Shown: piece by piece, positions 9,111 through 17,832 of the stretch
How positions within the stretch are numbered: the stretch's first letter is position 1
How the letters are laid out: each line of letters starts with the position of its first letter
DNA from: Cytophagales bacterium
GTDB taxonomy: Bacteria; Bacteroidota; Bacteroidia; Cytophagales; Cyclobacteriaceae
Assembly (NCBI GenBank): GCA_022360015.1
Contig: JAKSDQ010000205.1
Span: 62,001 to 126,000 of the forward strand
Length of the DNA: 64,000 bases
Direction: 5' to 3'
Translations under genes and position numbers: made by a program
Notes under the pieces: model-generated
The model's database searches: none
What the model was told of the DNA's origin: nothing
The model's input: the letters and a program-made list of their open reading frames with translations, nothing else

Positions 9111-9535
9111 AAAATTCAAAAGATAAAAGTATTCAGCAAAGGTTAGATAAAAAACTTAAAAATGCTGATTTCAGAATTGAAATGGAGGTAGGGGAGGATG
9201 AAAAGATATACCGTATCCTCTACCGGGAGCTGGGAAATGACCCCGGTTATTCACTACCAACGGATTTTGCCAATAGTGTCGTTACCAGATTACACACTAA
9301 GGGATTAGGCAGACTTTTAAATCCCGACCACCGCCCCTTGCTTGTTGGTATCCTCGTGATGTTGTCAATCTCTTTTGGGGTGTTTTGGCTTTTTAAGCTC
9401 AAGCTGGAACTTTCCACTTTATCGCTGTCTTCTAATATGGTGGTCACTAGCATATTGGGAATTGTAAGCCTTATTGTAATCCAGATATCAGATCAGAAAT
9501 TATTGAAATCTAAAATATTCAAGTCACTGAAATAA
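9107..9535 (+). CDS. Putative membrane anti-sigma factor
   Basis: A 142-residue protein overlapping the sigma factor gene by four bases. The N-terminal 75 residues are charged and soluble, with YRILYRELGNDPGY and LPTDFANSVVTRL. Two membrane segments follow at about 83-101 and 107-128, leaving a short tail. The layout fits a membrane anti-sigma that holds the sigma factor through its cytoplasmic domain, but there is no zinc-binding HxxxCxxC motif. The assignment rests on coupling and topology. It could instead be an unrelated membrane protein. Confidence 0.6.
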   Translation: MKNSKDKSIQQRLDKKLKNADFRIEMEVGEDEKIYRILYRELGNDPGYSLPTDFANSVVTRLHTKGLGRLLNPDHRPLLVGILVMLSISFGVFWLFKLKLELSTLSLSSNMVVTSILGIVSLIVIQISDQKLLKSKIFKSLK

Positions 9536-9599
9536 GTGTATCCAGATTGTTTTGGGCGATTCAAATGATAAGATTGCCTTAATCCCCCATTGTAAATTG

Positions 9600-10184
9600 T
9601 CAATTATCAACAAAGCTTTCTTCCTCATAATCCGATTGTGTCTGAGATAGTTTGTAGAGGAGGATAATGTCTACACAGGTATGGGCAATAATGGCAGATA
9701 ATAACCCAAGCTTGATAGTCAAATAGCCTAGCCCGGCAATAATCAGGGTCATAAACAATCCATAAACGCTGATTCTGAGGTTAAAAGGGTTCAGGTATCC
9801 ATGCATAGCGACGAATAATACAGCGGTAATCCATATCCCCAGATAGGGTTGTATAGCACCTCTGCAAAAAACCTCCTCGCCGACGCCTGCACAAAATGAA
9901 ATAAAAACAATTTCCGGAATATTGAGTTTTAGCGGCCTGATAAGGGCTGCAAAAAACTTCATAGTAGGCTTCAGATAAGGTAATTCTACAATTCTCCATC
10001 CCAAAAGTGCCGCACCCGAACCATAGATTACGCCGACAAGTACCTGATAGCCTATACCAGCTTTTCCCACCAAAAAAACCGCCGGGGAAATATCATGAAG
10101 ATATCTCATAATAAGCCAACCTGCTGCACCAAAACCAAAAAGTGTAGCCAGGGCCAGATAAAAGATGGTTTCCCTTTTAATCAT
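9600..10184 (-). CDS. CPBP family intramembrane metalloprotease
   Basis: A 194-residue membrane protein with five to six hydrophobic segments and the motifs of the CPBP (CAAX protease and bacteriocin-processing, Abi) family: GEEVFCRG (EExxxR), MHG in the third motif and AHTCVDI near the end. Family members cleave peptides inside the membrane; bacterial substrates are mostly unknown. The start overlaps the stop of the ABC-F gene by one base (TGATG), so the two are translationally coupled, although no functional link is obvious. Confidence 0.87.
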   Translation of the reverse strand: MIKRETIFYLALATLFGFGAAGWLIMRYLHDISPAVFLVGKAGIGYQVLVGVIYGSGAALLGWRIVELPYLKPTMKFFAALIRPLKLNIPEIVFISFCAGVGEEVFCRGAIQPYLGIWITAVLFVAMHGYLNPFNLRISVYGLFMTLIIAGLGYLTIKLGLLSAIIAHTCVDIILLYKLSQTQSDYEEESFVDN

Positions 10185-12064
10185 CAGACATATTCAGATA
10201 AATTCAGCCAACGGTCCGTTTTTAATTCAATTTCTTCATCCAGTCGCGCCACCTTTTGTGCAGCCTCTGTCAGTTCCTGGTGATTCATGGTCCCATTGTT
10301 CATTTGTGCCATTAGAGCCTCTTTCTCTTTTTCCTTTACTTCAATTTCAACCGTCAATTCCTCAAACTCCCTCTTTTCCTTAAAGCTCAACCGGGTTTTC
10401 TTTTCAGGAGATGTTTTTGCTTTCTCTTTTTTTAATTTCTTCTGATCACTTTGTTTTTTGTCCACCCATGTATCTGATTCCTGCTGCCGGTAACCTGAAT
10501 AGTTACCTGGAAAATCCTTTATCACACCATTGCCTTCAAAAATAAATGAGTGGTCAACCAGCTTATCGATGAAATACCGGTCATGCGATGCAATCAGTAA
10601 ACTTCCATTGAATCCTGCCAAAAAGGCTTCCAGGACGTTCAAAGTCTGTAAATCCAGGTCATTGGTAGGTTCATCCAGTATTAAAAAATTTGGGTTTTGA
10701 ATCAGCACCCGTAATAGTTGAAGCCTCCTCCTTTCGCCACCGCTAAGTTTACCTACCACATTGTATTGCATTTCGGGAGGAAACAAAAAAAGGTTCAGCA
10801 ATTGAGAGGCAGTTAATTCGCTGCCATCCGACATTTTTATCACTTCAGCCACCTCTTTGACCGTATCAATGACACGCTGATTACTATCAAACTGAAAGGG
10901 CTCCTGGGTATAATAGCCTATTTTGGTGGTTTGACCGTAGTCTGCCAGGCCGGAATCCGGTTTTATTTTCCCCGCTAAAAAATTTAAAAAAGTGGTTTTT
11001 CCAACACCGTTCTTTCCTATAACACCAATGCTGTCTCTCTTTTTGAAAATATAGGAGAACCGGTCTATTAGCAGGTGACCGCCTAAAGACAACACGATAT
11101 CTTTCAACGCGAGGATCTTTCCACCCTGGCGCGTGGTATTGACATTTAGCTGGATTTTCTGGTCAGCGGTTTTTTTCCCAGCCTTTTCTTTCAAATCATA
11201 AAAAGCATCGACCCTGTACTTTGCCTTGGTACCCCTGGCTTTTGGCTGTCTTCTCATCCAATCCAGCTCTTTTCTCATCAAATTTCTGGCTTTTTCGATT
11301 TCGGCCTTCTCCTGAATTGCTCTTTCCAACTTTTTCTCCAGAAAATGGCTGTAGTTTCCCTGATAACGGTAAAGTTTTCCGCCTTCCAGTTCCATTATCT
11401 CATTGGTTACCCTATCCAGAAAATACCGGTCATGGGTGACCAATAGCAAGGTTAGCTGTTGATTGGCCAGGTAATTTTCCAGCCATTCAATAGAATCAAT
11501 ATCCAGATGGTTAGTTGGTTCGTCAATGATTAAAAGGTCGGGTTTTTCAATTAATACCCTGGCCAGGGCCACACGTTTTTTCTGTCCCCCCGATAACGAT
11601 CCGACTTTTTGGTCAAACCGTTCAATACCCAGCTTTCCAAGTACCTGTTTTACAAGACTTTCATAATCCCAGGCATTGGCATTATCCAATTGCTCAATCA
11701 GGGTATGCAGGGTATCTTCTGCCACTTCACCGGTTTCTATCAAACGCAGTTGATATTCGTAAGACTTGATCAGCGCTAAAGTGGTATTGCCTTCAGTGTT
11801 AAATACCGCTTCAAGGATTGTATCTTCATCCTGTAAAACAGGATTTTGATCCAGATAGGCCACATTAATGCCTTTTCTGAAAACCACCTGGCCAGTCTCC
11901 GGAGCCTCTATGCCTGCCAGAATTTTGAGTAAGGTCGATTTACCACTACCGTTAATCCCAACTAGGCCTGTTTTCTGCCCCTGTGACAATCCAAAGGAGA
12001 TATTTGTGAATAAATCCTTTTCATTAAAAGATTTGCTAACCGATTCTACAGACAAATAATTCAT
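10184..12064 (-). CDS. ABC-F family ATPase, Uup-like
   Basis: A soluble 626-residue protein with two ABC domains and no membrane part. The first has Walker A GINGSGKST, signature LSGGQKKR and Walker B LLIIDEPTNHLD. The second has GKNGVGKTT, LSGGERRR and FLILDEPTNDLD. A charged linker (about 245-300) and a C-terminal coiled coil (about 545-626) are the layout of Uup. ABC-F proteins act on ribosomes, and Uup also affects DNA recombination in E. coli. A -7-like TAGATTTG lies just before the start codon, but the -33 spacing is poor. Confidence 0.92.
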   Translation of the reverse strand: MNYLSVESVSKSFNEKDLFTNISFGLSQGQKTGLVGINGSGKSTLLKILAGIEAPETGQVVFRKGINVAYLDQNPVLQDEDTILEAVFNTEGNTTLALIKSYEYQLRLIETGEVAEDTLHTLIEQLDNANAWDYESLVKQVLGKLGIERFDQKVGSLSGGQKKRVALARVLIEKPDLLIIDEPTNHLDIDSIEWLENYLANQQLTLLLVTHDRYFLDRVTNEIMELEGGKLYRYQGNYSHFLEKKLERAIQEKAEIEKARNLMRKELDWMRRQPKARGTKAKYRVDAFYDLKEKAGKKTADQKIQLNVNTTRQGGKILALKDIVLSLGGHLLIDRFSYIFKKRDSIGVIGKNGVGKTTFLNFLAGKIKPDSGLADYGQTTKIGYYTQEPFQFDSNQRVIDTVKEVAEVIKMSDGSELTASQLLNLFLFPPEMQYNVVGKLSGGERRRLQLLRVLIQNPNFLILDEPTNDLDLQTLNVLEAFLAGFNGSLLIASHDRYFIDKLVDHSFIFEGNGVIKDFPGNYSGYRQQESDTWVDKKQSDQKKLKKEKAKTSPEKKTRLSFKEKREFEELTVEIEVKEKEKEALMAQMNNGTMNHQELTEAAQKVARLDEEIELKTDRWLNLSEYV

Positions 12065-12156
12065 TGCACAAATCTAGCTAATTGACCTGGCATCTGTTTC
12101 AAATTAATTCAAATTATCCCAAAATGGGAACCTTTGACCTTCAAAAAAAACAATAA

Positions 12157-12183
12157 GTATCTAGTCTTCAGACACTTAGATAC
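12157..12183. repeat. 27-bp near-palindrome between divergent genes
   Basis: GTATCTA and TAGATAC form perfect outer arms and GTCT and AGAC pair inside, with a three-base asymmetry. The element lies between the divergent ABC-F gene and the SGNH protein gene, 63 bases before the latter's start. It could be an operator for a dimeric regulator or an RNA hairpin. No T tract follows. Confidence 0.4.
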
Positions 12184-12246
12184 AGTGGCACAGGCCTTGT
12201 CGTAAAAATCCTGAAAATACACTAAACACTTAAATAATTGGACATC

Positions 12247-13794
12247 ATGAAAAAGCATTCTATCAAAGCGCTTATTATCCTGATCATAATGTTTTTCCTG
12301 GCTTTTAATGGCTTTACCAAACCTGTTAATGAGCCATGTTTGACTGTATCAAAAGTAAAGATTGTGGTAATTGGTGCTGATGCCGACCATGACAAGAACG
12401 CGCAGGGTGAGGTATTCTGGATTAAAAGGTACCGTGAGTACCTGAAATCATTTAATACTGATAATGAAATCATCAACTTAACGAAGAAAGGTTTAAACTC
12501 TTACAACATCGTTCCCACAGGATCGACCAGTCCCTACGGCAGGCCTAAAGCCGATCCGGAGCATAATATATCGAAGGCAATCTCGCTGAAGCCAGATGCT
12601 ATCATTGTAAACCTCGAATACAATGATATATTGGAGAATTTTCAGACAAGTGAGCAAATAGTAAACCTCATGCTGATCGCCAGCGAGGCCAACAACAACA
12701 ATATTCCTATCTGGATTAACACCCCGAAGCCGAAAACTTTTGACACTCCCGAATACAATGCAAATCATAGGGCGGTGAAAGAATTGATCAAGGAAAGGTT
12801 TCATCCGTTTGTGGTGAAAATTTGGGATGCCCTGGCAACGGAAACCGGAGGCATAAAAGCAGAATTCAGGACTTCCGATCAAAATCACATTAATCAGAAG
12901 GGTCAGGAGGTGATCGTATCTAAGCTGGTGGAAGCTGATATACATCAATATTGCGCAAGAAGAAAATATAAAGGTGGAAAAGATATTTCTATTTATAGCT
13001 TAAAATCACCTGAAAACGGACAAAATCCTGCTTCAAGAAAATTTCAGGTAACCATTGCCAATTCAGGGGGTGAAATCCGCGATGAAATTTCAGTTGGCCT
13101 CGAGCTGATTAATCAGGATAATAATAAAAAGATAACCTTGAATAAAACGATTAATAAAGGCCTTGAAGCTTGTCAGTTCGAATCCATTGAGTTCTATGTA
13201 AACAACCTGCTTTATGGGAACTACAAGGTTTCCGCATACATCGCAAAAAGGATTGACCGTAATCCTAAAAATGATACGACGCATATGATTTTAAAACATT
13301 TTGCTTTGAATAAATCTTCAAAAGCCAATAAAGGTAAAATCCAGGTTGATAATAAAGTGGAACTATATGCCATCAATATCGATGGCTTTAGTTCCCACTT
13401 TAACCGGTATAACCAGGAGGAGCAATACGCGTTCTCCAATTCCGGGGGAGCCAGGCTGTACCAAATTCCGGACATTTTCAATGAAAAAAATACCGAATCA
13501 ACTACTTTTAAAATTTTAGCAGAAAAAGTAATGGAGATTAGTGCCTTTGAAGTGGAGGTAGAAAACCCAGGAGCCAAACTGGTGGAGGTATTTTACAAAA
13601 GGAATATTGATGAGGGCAAGGACAACTCTTTGGAATACTGGATCTTAGCCAGCTCACAAAAGATAATGGTTGAAAAAGGGCAAAATCAAATTGAGATCCC
13701 TACCAAAGACATTCATTTGGACAGAAAAGACAATGTTGGAATTTACATCCGTACAAGAGATTTATCCGGCGTACCTATAAGCCGTAATAAATAG
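12247..13794 (+). CDS. Secreted SGNH-fold protein without the usual catalytic serine
   Basis: A 515-residue exported protein with a signal peptide over about residues 1-22. Residues 35-235 follow the SGNH/GDSL esterase pattern: a block II glycine in TKKGLNSYNI, block III VNLEYNDI, and DQNHIN where the catalytic Asp and His sit. The first block reads VVIGADADHD where relatives have G-S-S/D-S, so the nucleophilic serine appears to be missing. From about residue 255 a beta-rich region (VTIANSGGEIRDEISVGLELI) resembles CARDB/Ig-like domains, and a second beta-rich module reaches the end. No type IX sorting domain is obvious. ATG at 12247 is preferred over a TTG three codons earlier. Probably a binding protein or altered enzyme. 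Confidence 0.7.
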   Translation: MKKHSIKALIILIIMFFLAFNGFTKPVNEPCLTVSKVKIVVIGADADHDKNAQGEVFWIKRYREYLKSFNTDNEIINLTKKGLNSYNIVPTGSTSPYGRPKADPEHNISKAISLKPDAIIVNLEYNDILENFQTSEQIVNLMLIASEANNNNIPIWINTPKPKTFDTPEYNANHRAVKELIKERFHPFVVKIWDALATETGGIKAEFRTSDQNHINQKGQEVIVSKLVEADIHQYCARRKYKGGKDISIYSLKSPENGQNPASRKFQVTIANSGGEIRDEISVGLELINQDNNKKITLNKTINKGLEACQFESIEFYVNNLLYGNYKVSAYIAKRIDRNPKNDTTHMILKHFALNKSSKANKGKIQVDNKVELYAINIDGFSSHFNRYNQEEQYAFSNSGGARLYQIPDIFNEKNTESTTFKILAEKVMEISAFEVEVENPGAKLVEVFYKRNIDEGKDNSLEYWILASSQKIMVEKGQNQIEIPTKDIHLDRKDNVGIYIRTRDLSGVPISRNK

Positions 13795-13816
13795 GTGTTT
13801 AGTGTTTTCAATGACT

Positions 13817-13853
13817 AAAGAGGTCGTGCCTTTGGCCATGACCTCTTTTGTTT
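13817..13853 (+). terminator. Intrinsic terminator after the SGNH protein gene
   Basis: Arms AAAGAGGTC and GACCTCTTT surround a 14-base loop and are followed by a T-rich stretch. It starts 22 bases after the stop codon. Confidence 0.8.
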
Positions 13854-13966
13854 CATCAAATATTCGGTAAACTATCTTCAATTTACGAAAAATAAGATGT
13901 AAATTAGTAAACAGATGCCATCTTGCATGGTCATCGTTTCATCCTCCCTCCGGTAACATTAAGATT

Positions 13967-14416
13967 ATGAAAAAGTTATTGCTACTGTGTTTTCTGGTAA
14001 TCCCGGTAATGGCCAAGACTCAGGATATGGATTTCAAAAAGCTTAAACTTGTACTCGCCAAGGAGGCCGTGGTTATTCAGGAGGTGGGAAATGCTGTGGA
14101 ATATGAATTGAACGATCTGAAAATCTACCTTATCACAGATGAAAATGCCAACCGGATGCGTCTTATGGCCGGAGTAGTGGAGTCGGCCAAACTCTCACGG
14201 GAGGATTTGGATATTCTGATGGAAGCAAATTATGACAGGGCATTGGACGCAAAATATGCCATTTCCGATAATATTCTTTGGGCTGTCTATGTGCATCCGT
14301 TACGTGAACTCCGTGAAAAGCAGATCATAGATGCCTTGTATCAGGTTTTTGCCCTGGTTAAAAACTATGGCACTACCTACACCAGTACAGACATGATCTT
14401 CGGCGGGGAAAATTAA
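13967..14416 (+). CDS. Small secreted protein, YbjN/CesT-like fold suspected
   Basis: A 149-residue protein with a signal peptide ending near residue 17 (VMAKTQ). The mature part alternates helices and strands and contains LKIYLITDENANRMRLM, ILMEANYDRALDAKYAI and LREKQIIDALYQVFALVKNYG. This pattern resembles the YbjN and type III chaperone-like (CesT) superfamily, where a dimeric fold binds partner proteins. The match is by pattern only. It has no close neighbours: a terminator lies upstream and about 200 bases separate it from the repeat-protein operon. Function unknown. Confidence 0.6.
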   Translation: MKKLLLLCFLVIPVMAKTQDMDFKKLKLVLAKEAVVIQEVGNAVEYELNDLKIYLITDENANRMRLMAGVVESAKLSREDLDILMEANYDRALDAKYAISDNILWAVYVHPLRELREKQIIDALYQVFALVKNYGTTYTSTDMIFGGEN

Positions 14417-14440
14417 CCCTTTTCACCCTCAGCAACCAAA

Positions 14441-14492
14441 TATCCCACTTCAGTTAACTATTATATAAGCAGGTCGGTTTTACTTTCCATAT
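14441..14492 (+). promoter_or_regulatory. Upstream element shared with the paralogous pseudogene, copy 1
   Basis: This 52-base segment before the repeat-protein operon matches the segment at 17730-17781 without gaps. Identity is 12 of 14 in the first block (TATCCC..TTCAGT) and 15 of 22 in the last (starting AGGTC), with unrelated bases between. Conserved blocks at fixed spacing suggest a regulator site, possibly for the LytTR protein encoded in between, or residual homology from the duplication. Confidence 0.35.
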
Positions 14493-14622
14493 TAGCAAAA
14501 TTCCGTTCATCTTTGTAATATGGTAATCTGAATGAAAGGCCGGATCACCAGTCAGATTCAGGACAGATGATTATCATTAATCCAATAAATACAATTAATG
14601 AATTATTTGCAGAAGCAGGGAA

Positions 14623-15876
14623 ATGCAGATGAAAGGTAGCACAGATTTATTACTAATCTCCATCATAACTATTTGTATGGGTTTGGTATCACCACATACC
14701 AGCGCCCAAAATGATGAGGGATTTATTTATGGGAAAATAACTACCAGGTCCGGCAATGTTTACTTTGGGCAAGTAAGATGGGGGGATGAAGAGATATTCT
14801 GGAATGACATTTTCAATTCAACCAAAACCTCAGGAACAAACTTCAGAAATGTATCACAGAGTAAGGAGAATAACGATGAAAAAGAAAATAGCTGGCTGGA
14901 CTTTGACTGGGAGTTTTTGAGCATTTGGGATGATAAATATTCGGGTACTTCCCACAGTTTTGCCTGCAGGTTTGGGGATATCGGGTCTATGGTAATCAGG
15001 GGGGAGAAAGAGGTAAATGTAATTTTCAAAAACGGTGTTAATATGGCTGTAAGAGGTGGGTCCAATGATATTGGGACAAAGATAAAAGTATATGATGATG
15101 AAATAGGCCAGCTCGACCTGCGATGGAGCCAGGTCAGACGAGTTGACTTCAGCCCTACCCCGGCCACCCTGAAAAACAAATTCGGTGAGCCCTTATACGG
15201 TACAGTAGAAACGTTCAGAAAAGGAAAGTTTGAAGGTTTTATCCAGTGGGATCATGATGAACGCATCAGCACCGACATCCTGAATGGCGACAGTCGCGAG
15301 GGCGATTTGAAAATACCCTTTGGCCATGTAAAATCAATAGAAAGCAAAAAAAATGGAAGTATTGTGGCCTTAAAATCCGGCAGAGAGCTATATCTTACCG
15401 GCTCAAATGATGTCAACAGGGAAAACAGGGGTGTCATTGTAACCACCGAATCGCTTGGCAAAATTGATATACCGTGGAAAGCATTCAGGAAAGTCACATT
15501 CGACCGCCCTCCTCACAGTGGGACAAGTTACCAGTCATACAGTATCCCCCGCGCTATAAAGGGTAAGGTAAGAGTTATTGATGGCGAAACCCTCGAGGGG
15601 TTAATCGTTTACGACTTAGACGAATCCTGGGATTTCGAGTTATTGGATGGAAAAGATGATGAGCTTGAATACCGGATACCTTTCAGAAATATTAAAAAGA
15701 TCATTCCTAAAAACTACAATTACTCTATTATTCTGCTAAAGAATGGTGATGAACTGCTTTTAGGATATGAAAGGGATGTATCAGAAGATAACGACGGGCT
15801 GCTGGTATATGTGAGACAAAATGAAGAACCTGTATACGTTAAATGGAAAACAATTGATGAGATTATTTTAGATTAA
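14623..15876 (+). CDS. Secreted protein with three tandem beta-rich repeats
   Basis: A 417-residue exported protein, with signal peptide cleavage probable after ...TSAQ near residue 29. The mature part is three copies of a roughly 120-residue unit. Each opens with a motif like YGKITTRSGNVYFGQVRW (also YGTVETFRKGKFEGFIQW and KGKVRVIDGETLEGLIVY). Each closes with a motif like SIVALKSGRELYLTGSNDV, ending in a W-K/S-x-hydrophobic strand (LRWSQVRRVDF, IPWKAFRKVTF, VKWKTIDEIIL). I do not recognise a named family. It is followed after 13 bases by a LytS-type kinase and then a LytTR regulator, so it may be a periplasmic partner of that system. A decayed paralogue lies at 17833. Confidence 0.75.
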   Translation: MQMKGSTDLLLISIITICMGLVSPHTSAQNDEGFIYGKITTRSGNVYFGQVRWGDEEIFWNDIFNSTKTSGTNFRNVSQSKENNDEKENSWLDFDWEFLSIWDDKYSGTSHSFACRFGDIGSMVIRGEKEVNVIFKNGVNMAVRGGSNDIGTKIKVYDDEIGQLDLRWSQVRRVDFSPTPATLKNKFGEPLYGTVETFRKGKFEGFIQWDHDERISTDILNGDSREGDLKIPFGHVKSIESKKNGSIVALKSGRELYLTGSNDVNRENRGVIVTTESLGKIDIPWKAFRKVTFDRPPHSGTSYQSYSIPRAIKGKVRVIDGETLEGLIVYDLDESWDFELLDGKDDELEYRIPFRNIKKIIPKNYNYSIILLKNGDELLLGYERDVSEDNDGLLVYVRQNEEPVYVKWKTIDEIILD

Positions 15877-15889
15877 CTAATTATCTTTA

Positions 15890-16927
15890 GTGATTAAAGT
15901 CTTTCGGTTAAACCTGACAATAAAAAAATGGATTCTCACAGTCCTTGGCCTGTTGCTGGTGGGTGCTGTAATTTTTACGTTAATCAGACTTCAACCTCCT
16001 GTTGCTTTTTATATCACCATTTCCTGGTTCCTGTTGTTGACGCTATTGCTGTGGCTGGGTAACAGTTTGATTTCAGGGTTTTTAGACAAAAAACTGCCCT
16101 GGCGAAAATATGTCACTGCCAGGTTTTTTATTCAACTGGGTTTAACCATTATCTATTCCCTGTTTTGTATCAATACCTCCTATTTCCTGTTTAAGCATTT
16201 GTTTACCAATGATCCTCCCATTTGGGAACAGGTGGTGCTTACCAATATCTATGGCCTTTTGTTAATCTTACCTGTCTTTTCTATTTACTTTGGCATACAC
16301 TTTTTGAAAGCCTGGAAAAAATCAGAACTGGAGACAGAAAAACTCCAGAAAGAGAGTGTCCGGTCCCAGTTGGAAGCCCTTAGGAACCACCTCGATCCTC
16401 ATTTTTTGTTTAATAACCTAAACATCCTTTCCTCCTTAATAGATAAAAACAAAGACCTCTCAAAGGAATATCTGGAGAAATTCGCCGAGGTATACAGAAT
16501 TATTCTGCAAAACGAGGTGTCGGAGTTGATTACACTTAAAAAAGAGCTTGATTTCATTAAATCTTATCTTTATCTTATCAAAATACGCTTTCAGGGCGAT
16601 ATAAGAATTGATTTGGAGGTGAGCGATTACCTGAAAATGAAAATGATACCACCTTTAAGTGTTCAGATGCTGATAGAAAATTGTATCAAACATAACGCTA
16701 TCACAGAAACCAGCCCCTTGATCATTAATATATTTACCGAGAATGATCGATATTTGGTTGTTAAAAATAATCTAAAACCCAAAAAAAACACGGGCAACAA
16801 AAAAAGTAGTGGCCTGGAAAACATTAGCAACCGCTACGGTTATTTTACCGATCAGGAATTGCAAGTGGAAAGTTCCGCTACCCATTTTACCGTCAAAATT
16901 CCTTTATTGGAAATTGAAGAATTATGA
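15890..16927 (+). CDS. LytS/YehU-type sensor histidine kinase
   Basis: A 345-residue inner-membrane kinase. Four membrane segments occupy about residues 13-32, 38-64, 79-103 and 117-139, and a short coiled coil follows. The His_kinase domain has the phosphoacceptor H171 in LDPHFLFNNLN and the ATP-binding IENCIKHNA. The sensor part is membrane-only, without a recognisable extracellular domain, so signal input may come through partners such as the co-encoded secreted repeat protein. The start is GTG at 15890, 13 bases after the preceding stop. The stop overlaps the regulator gene by four bases (ATGA). Confidence 0.92.
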   Translation: MIKVFRLNLTIKKWILTVLGLLLVGAVIFTLIRLQPPVAFYITISWFLLLTLLLWLGNSLISGFLDKKLPWRKYVTARFFIQLGLTIIYSLFCINTSYFLFKHLFTNDPPIWEQVVLTNIYGLLLILPVFSIYFGIHFLKAWKKSELETEKLQKESVRSQLEALRNHLDPHFLFNNLNILSSLIDKNKDLSKEYLEKFAEVYRIILQNEVSELITLKKELDFIKSYLYLIKIRFQGDIRIDLEVSDYLKMKMIPPLSVQMLIENCIKHNAITETSPLIINIFTENDRYLVVKNNLKPKKNTGNKKSSGLENISNRYGYFTDQELQVESSATHFTVKIPLLEIEEL

Positions 16928-17685
16928 GAGTATTAATCATTGAAGATGAAGCTTTGGCTGCTGAAAAGCTGGAGGCAATGTTAAAGGAAATTGATCGACA
17001 ATTTGAAATTGCCGGAATTACCAAATCTGTTGAGGGTTCTATGCACTGGTTAAAGACGAATCCCGAACCGGATTTGATTATCAGCGACATACATCTTTCC
17101 GATAGTTTGTGTTTTGACATTTTTACGGGGTTAAAACCGAAATGTCCCGTGATTTTTGCCACTGCTTATGACCAGTATGCCATCCAGGCCTTTGAAGTAA
17201 ACAGCATCGACTATTTGCTGAAACCTATTCAAAAAGAGAAACTAAAAAACAGCATCGATAAATTCCATGAATTAAAGGCGAAAAATGCAATAGCTTTTCC
17301 CGATCTCGATAAAATTGCCCATATTATTAGCCAATCCAATAAAGAATACAAATCAAGATTTCTGGTTAAAGTAGGTACCAAAATAAAATCCATCCCTGTT
17401 AATCAGATTGGTTACTTTTTCACCCATGACAAGATGACTTATATCGTGGCCAAAGACGGCAAAAAGTATCCTGTGGATCATACCCTGGAGGAGATCGACA
17501 AATTACTGGCCCCCAAGGAGTTTTTCAGGGTCAACCGGAAATACGTAGTTCATATAGAAGCGGTCAACGAAATTCATCCGTATTTTAAAGGGCGCCTGAA
17601 AATAAATCTCACCCCACATATTGACGATGATATCGTCATCAGCTCCGAAAAAACCCCGTCATTCAAAGCCTGGCTCGACAGGTAA
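16924..17685 (+). CDS. LytTR family response regulator
   Basis: A 253-residue two-component regulator. The receiver domain (1-120) has acidic residues in IIEDE, the phospho-acceptor D55 in IISDIHLSD, and K100 in YLLKPI. The LytTR DNA-binding domain (about 150-250) contains FLVKVGTKIKSIPVNQIGYF, FFRVNRKYVVHIEAV and GRLKINL. It forms a pair with the overlapping kinase gene. LytTR proteins often regulate genes next to their own; the shared blocks upstream of the two repeat-protein genes are candidate sites, which is inference. Confidence 0.94.
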   Translation: MRVLIIEDEALAAEKLEAMLKEIDRQFEIAGITKSVEGSMHWLKTNPEPDLIISDIHLSDSLCFDIFTGLKPKCPVIFATAYDQYAIQAFEVNSIDYLLKPIQKEKLKNSIDKFHELKAKNAIAFPDLDKIAHIISQSNKEYKSRFLVKVGTKIKSIPVNQIGYFFTHDKMTYIVAKDGKKYPVDHTLEEIDKLLAPKEFFRVNRKYVVHIEAVNEIHPYFKGRLKINLTPHIDDDIVISSEKTPSFKAWLDR

Positions 17686-17729
17686 ACCCACCCTCACACC
17701 CACACTCAAACTCAAACTCGACCCCTGCA

Positions 17730-17781
17730 TATCCCGTTTCAGTGGTAATATGTTCGGCTAGGTCAGGCTTCGCTTCTATAT
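17730..17781 (+). promoter_or_regulatory. Upstream element shared with the repeat-protein operon, copy 2
   Basis: This is the second copy of the blocks described at 14441-14492: TATCCC..TTCAGT, then AGGTC at the same distance and a T/C-rich end. It lies 51 bases before the pseudogene start. Confidence 0.35.
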
Positions 17782-17832
17782 ACCGAAGGCATTTCACATT
17801 TTTAAAGTAACCAATCAAAAAAGCTGCCGATT

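Noticed and set aside
12069-12103. TAGATTTG just before the ABC-F start as promoter of a leaderless transcript
   Set aside because: The -7 box is good, but the nearest -33 TTG is 23 bases away instead of 19-21, so I did not list it as a feature.
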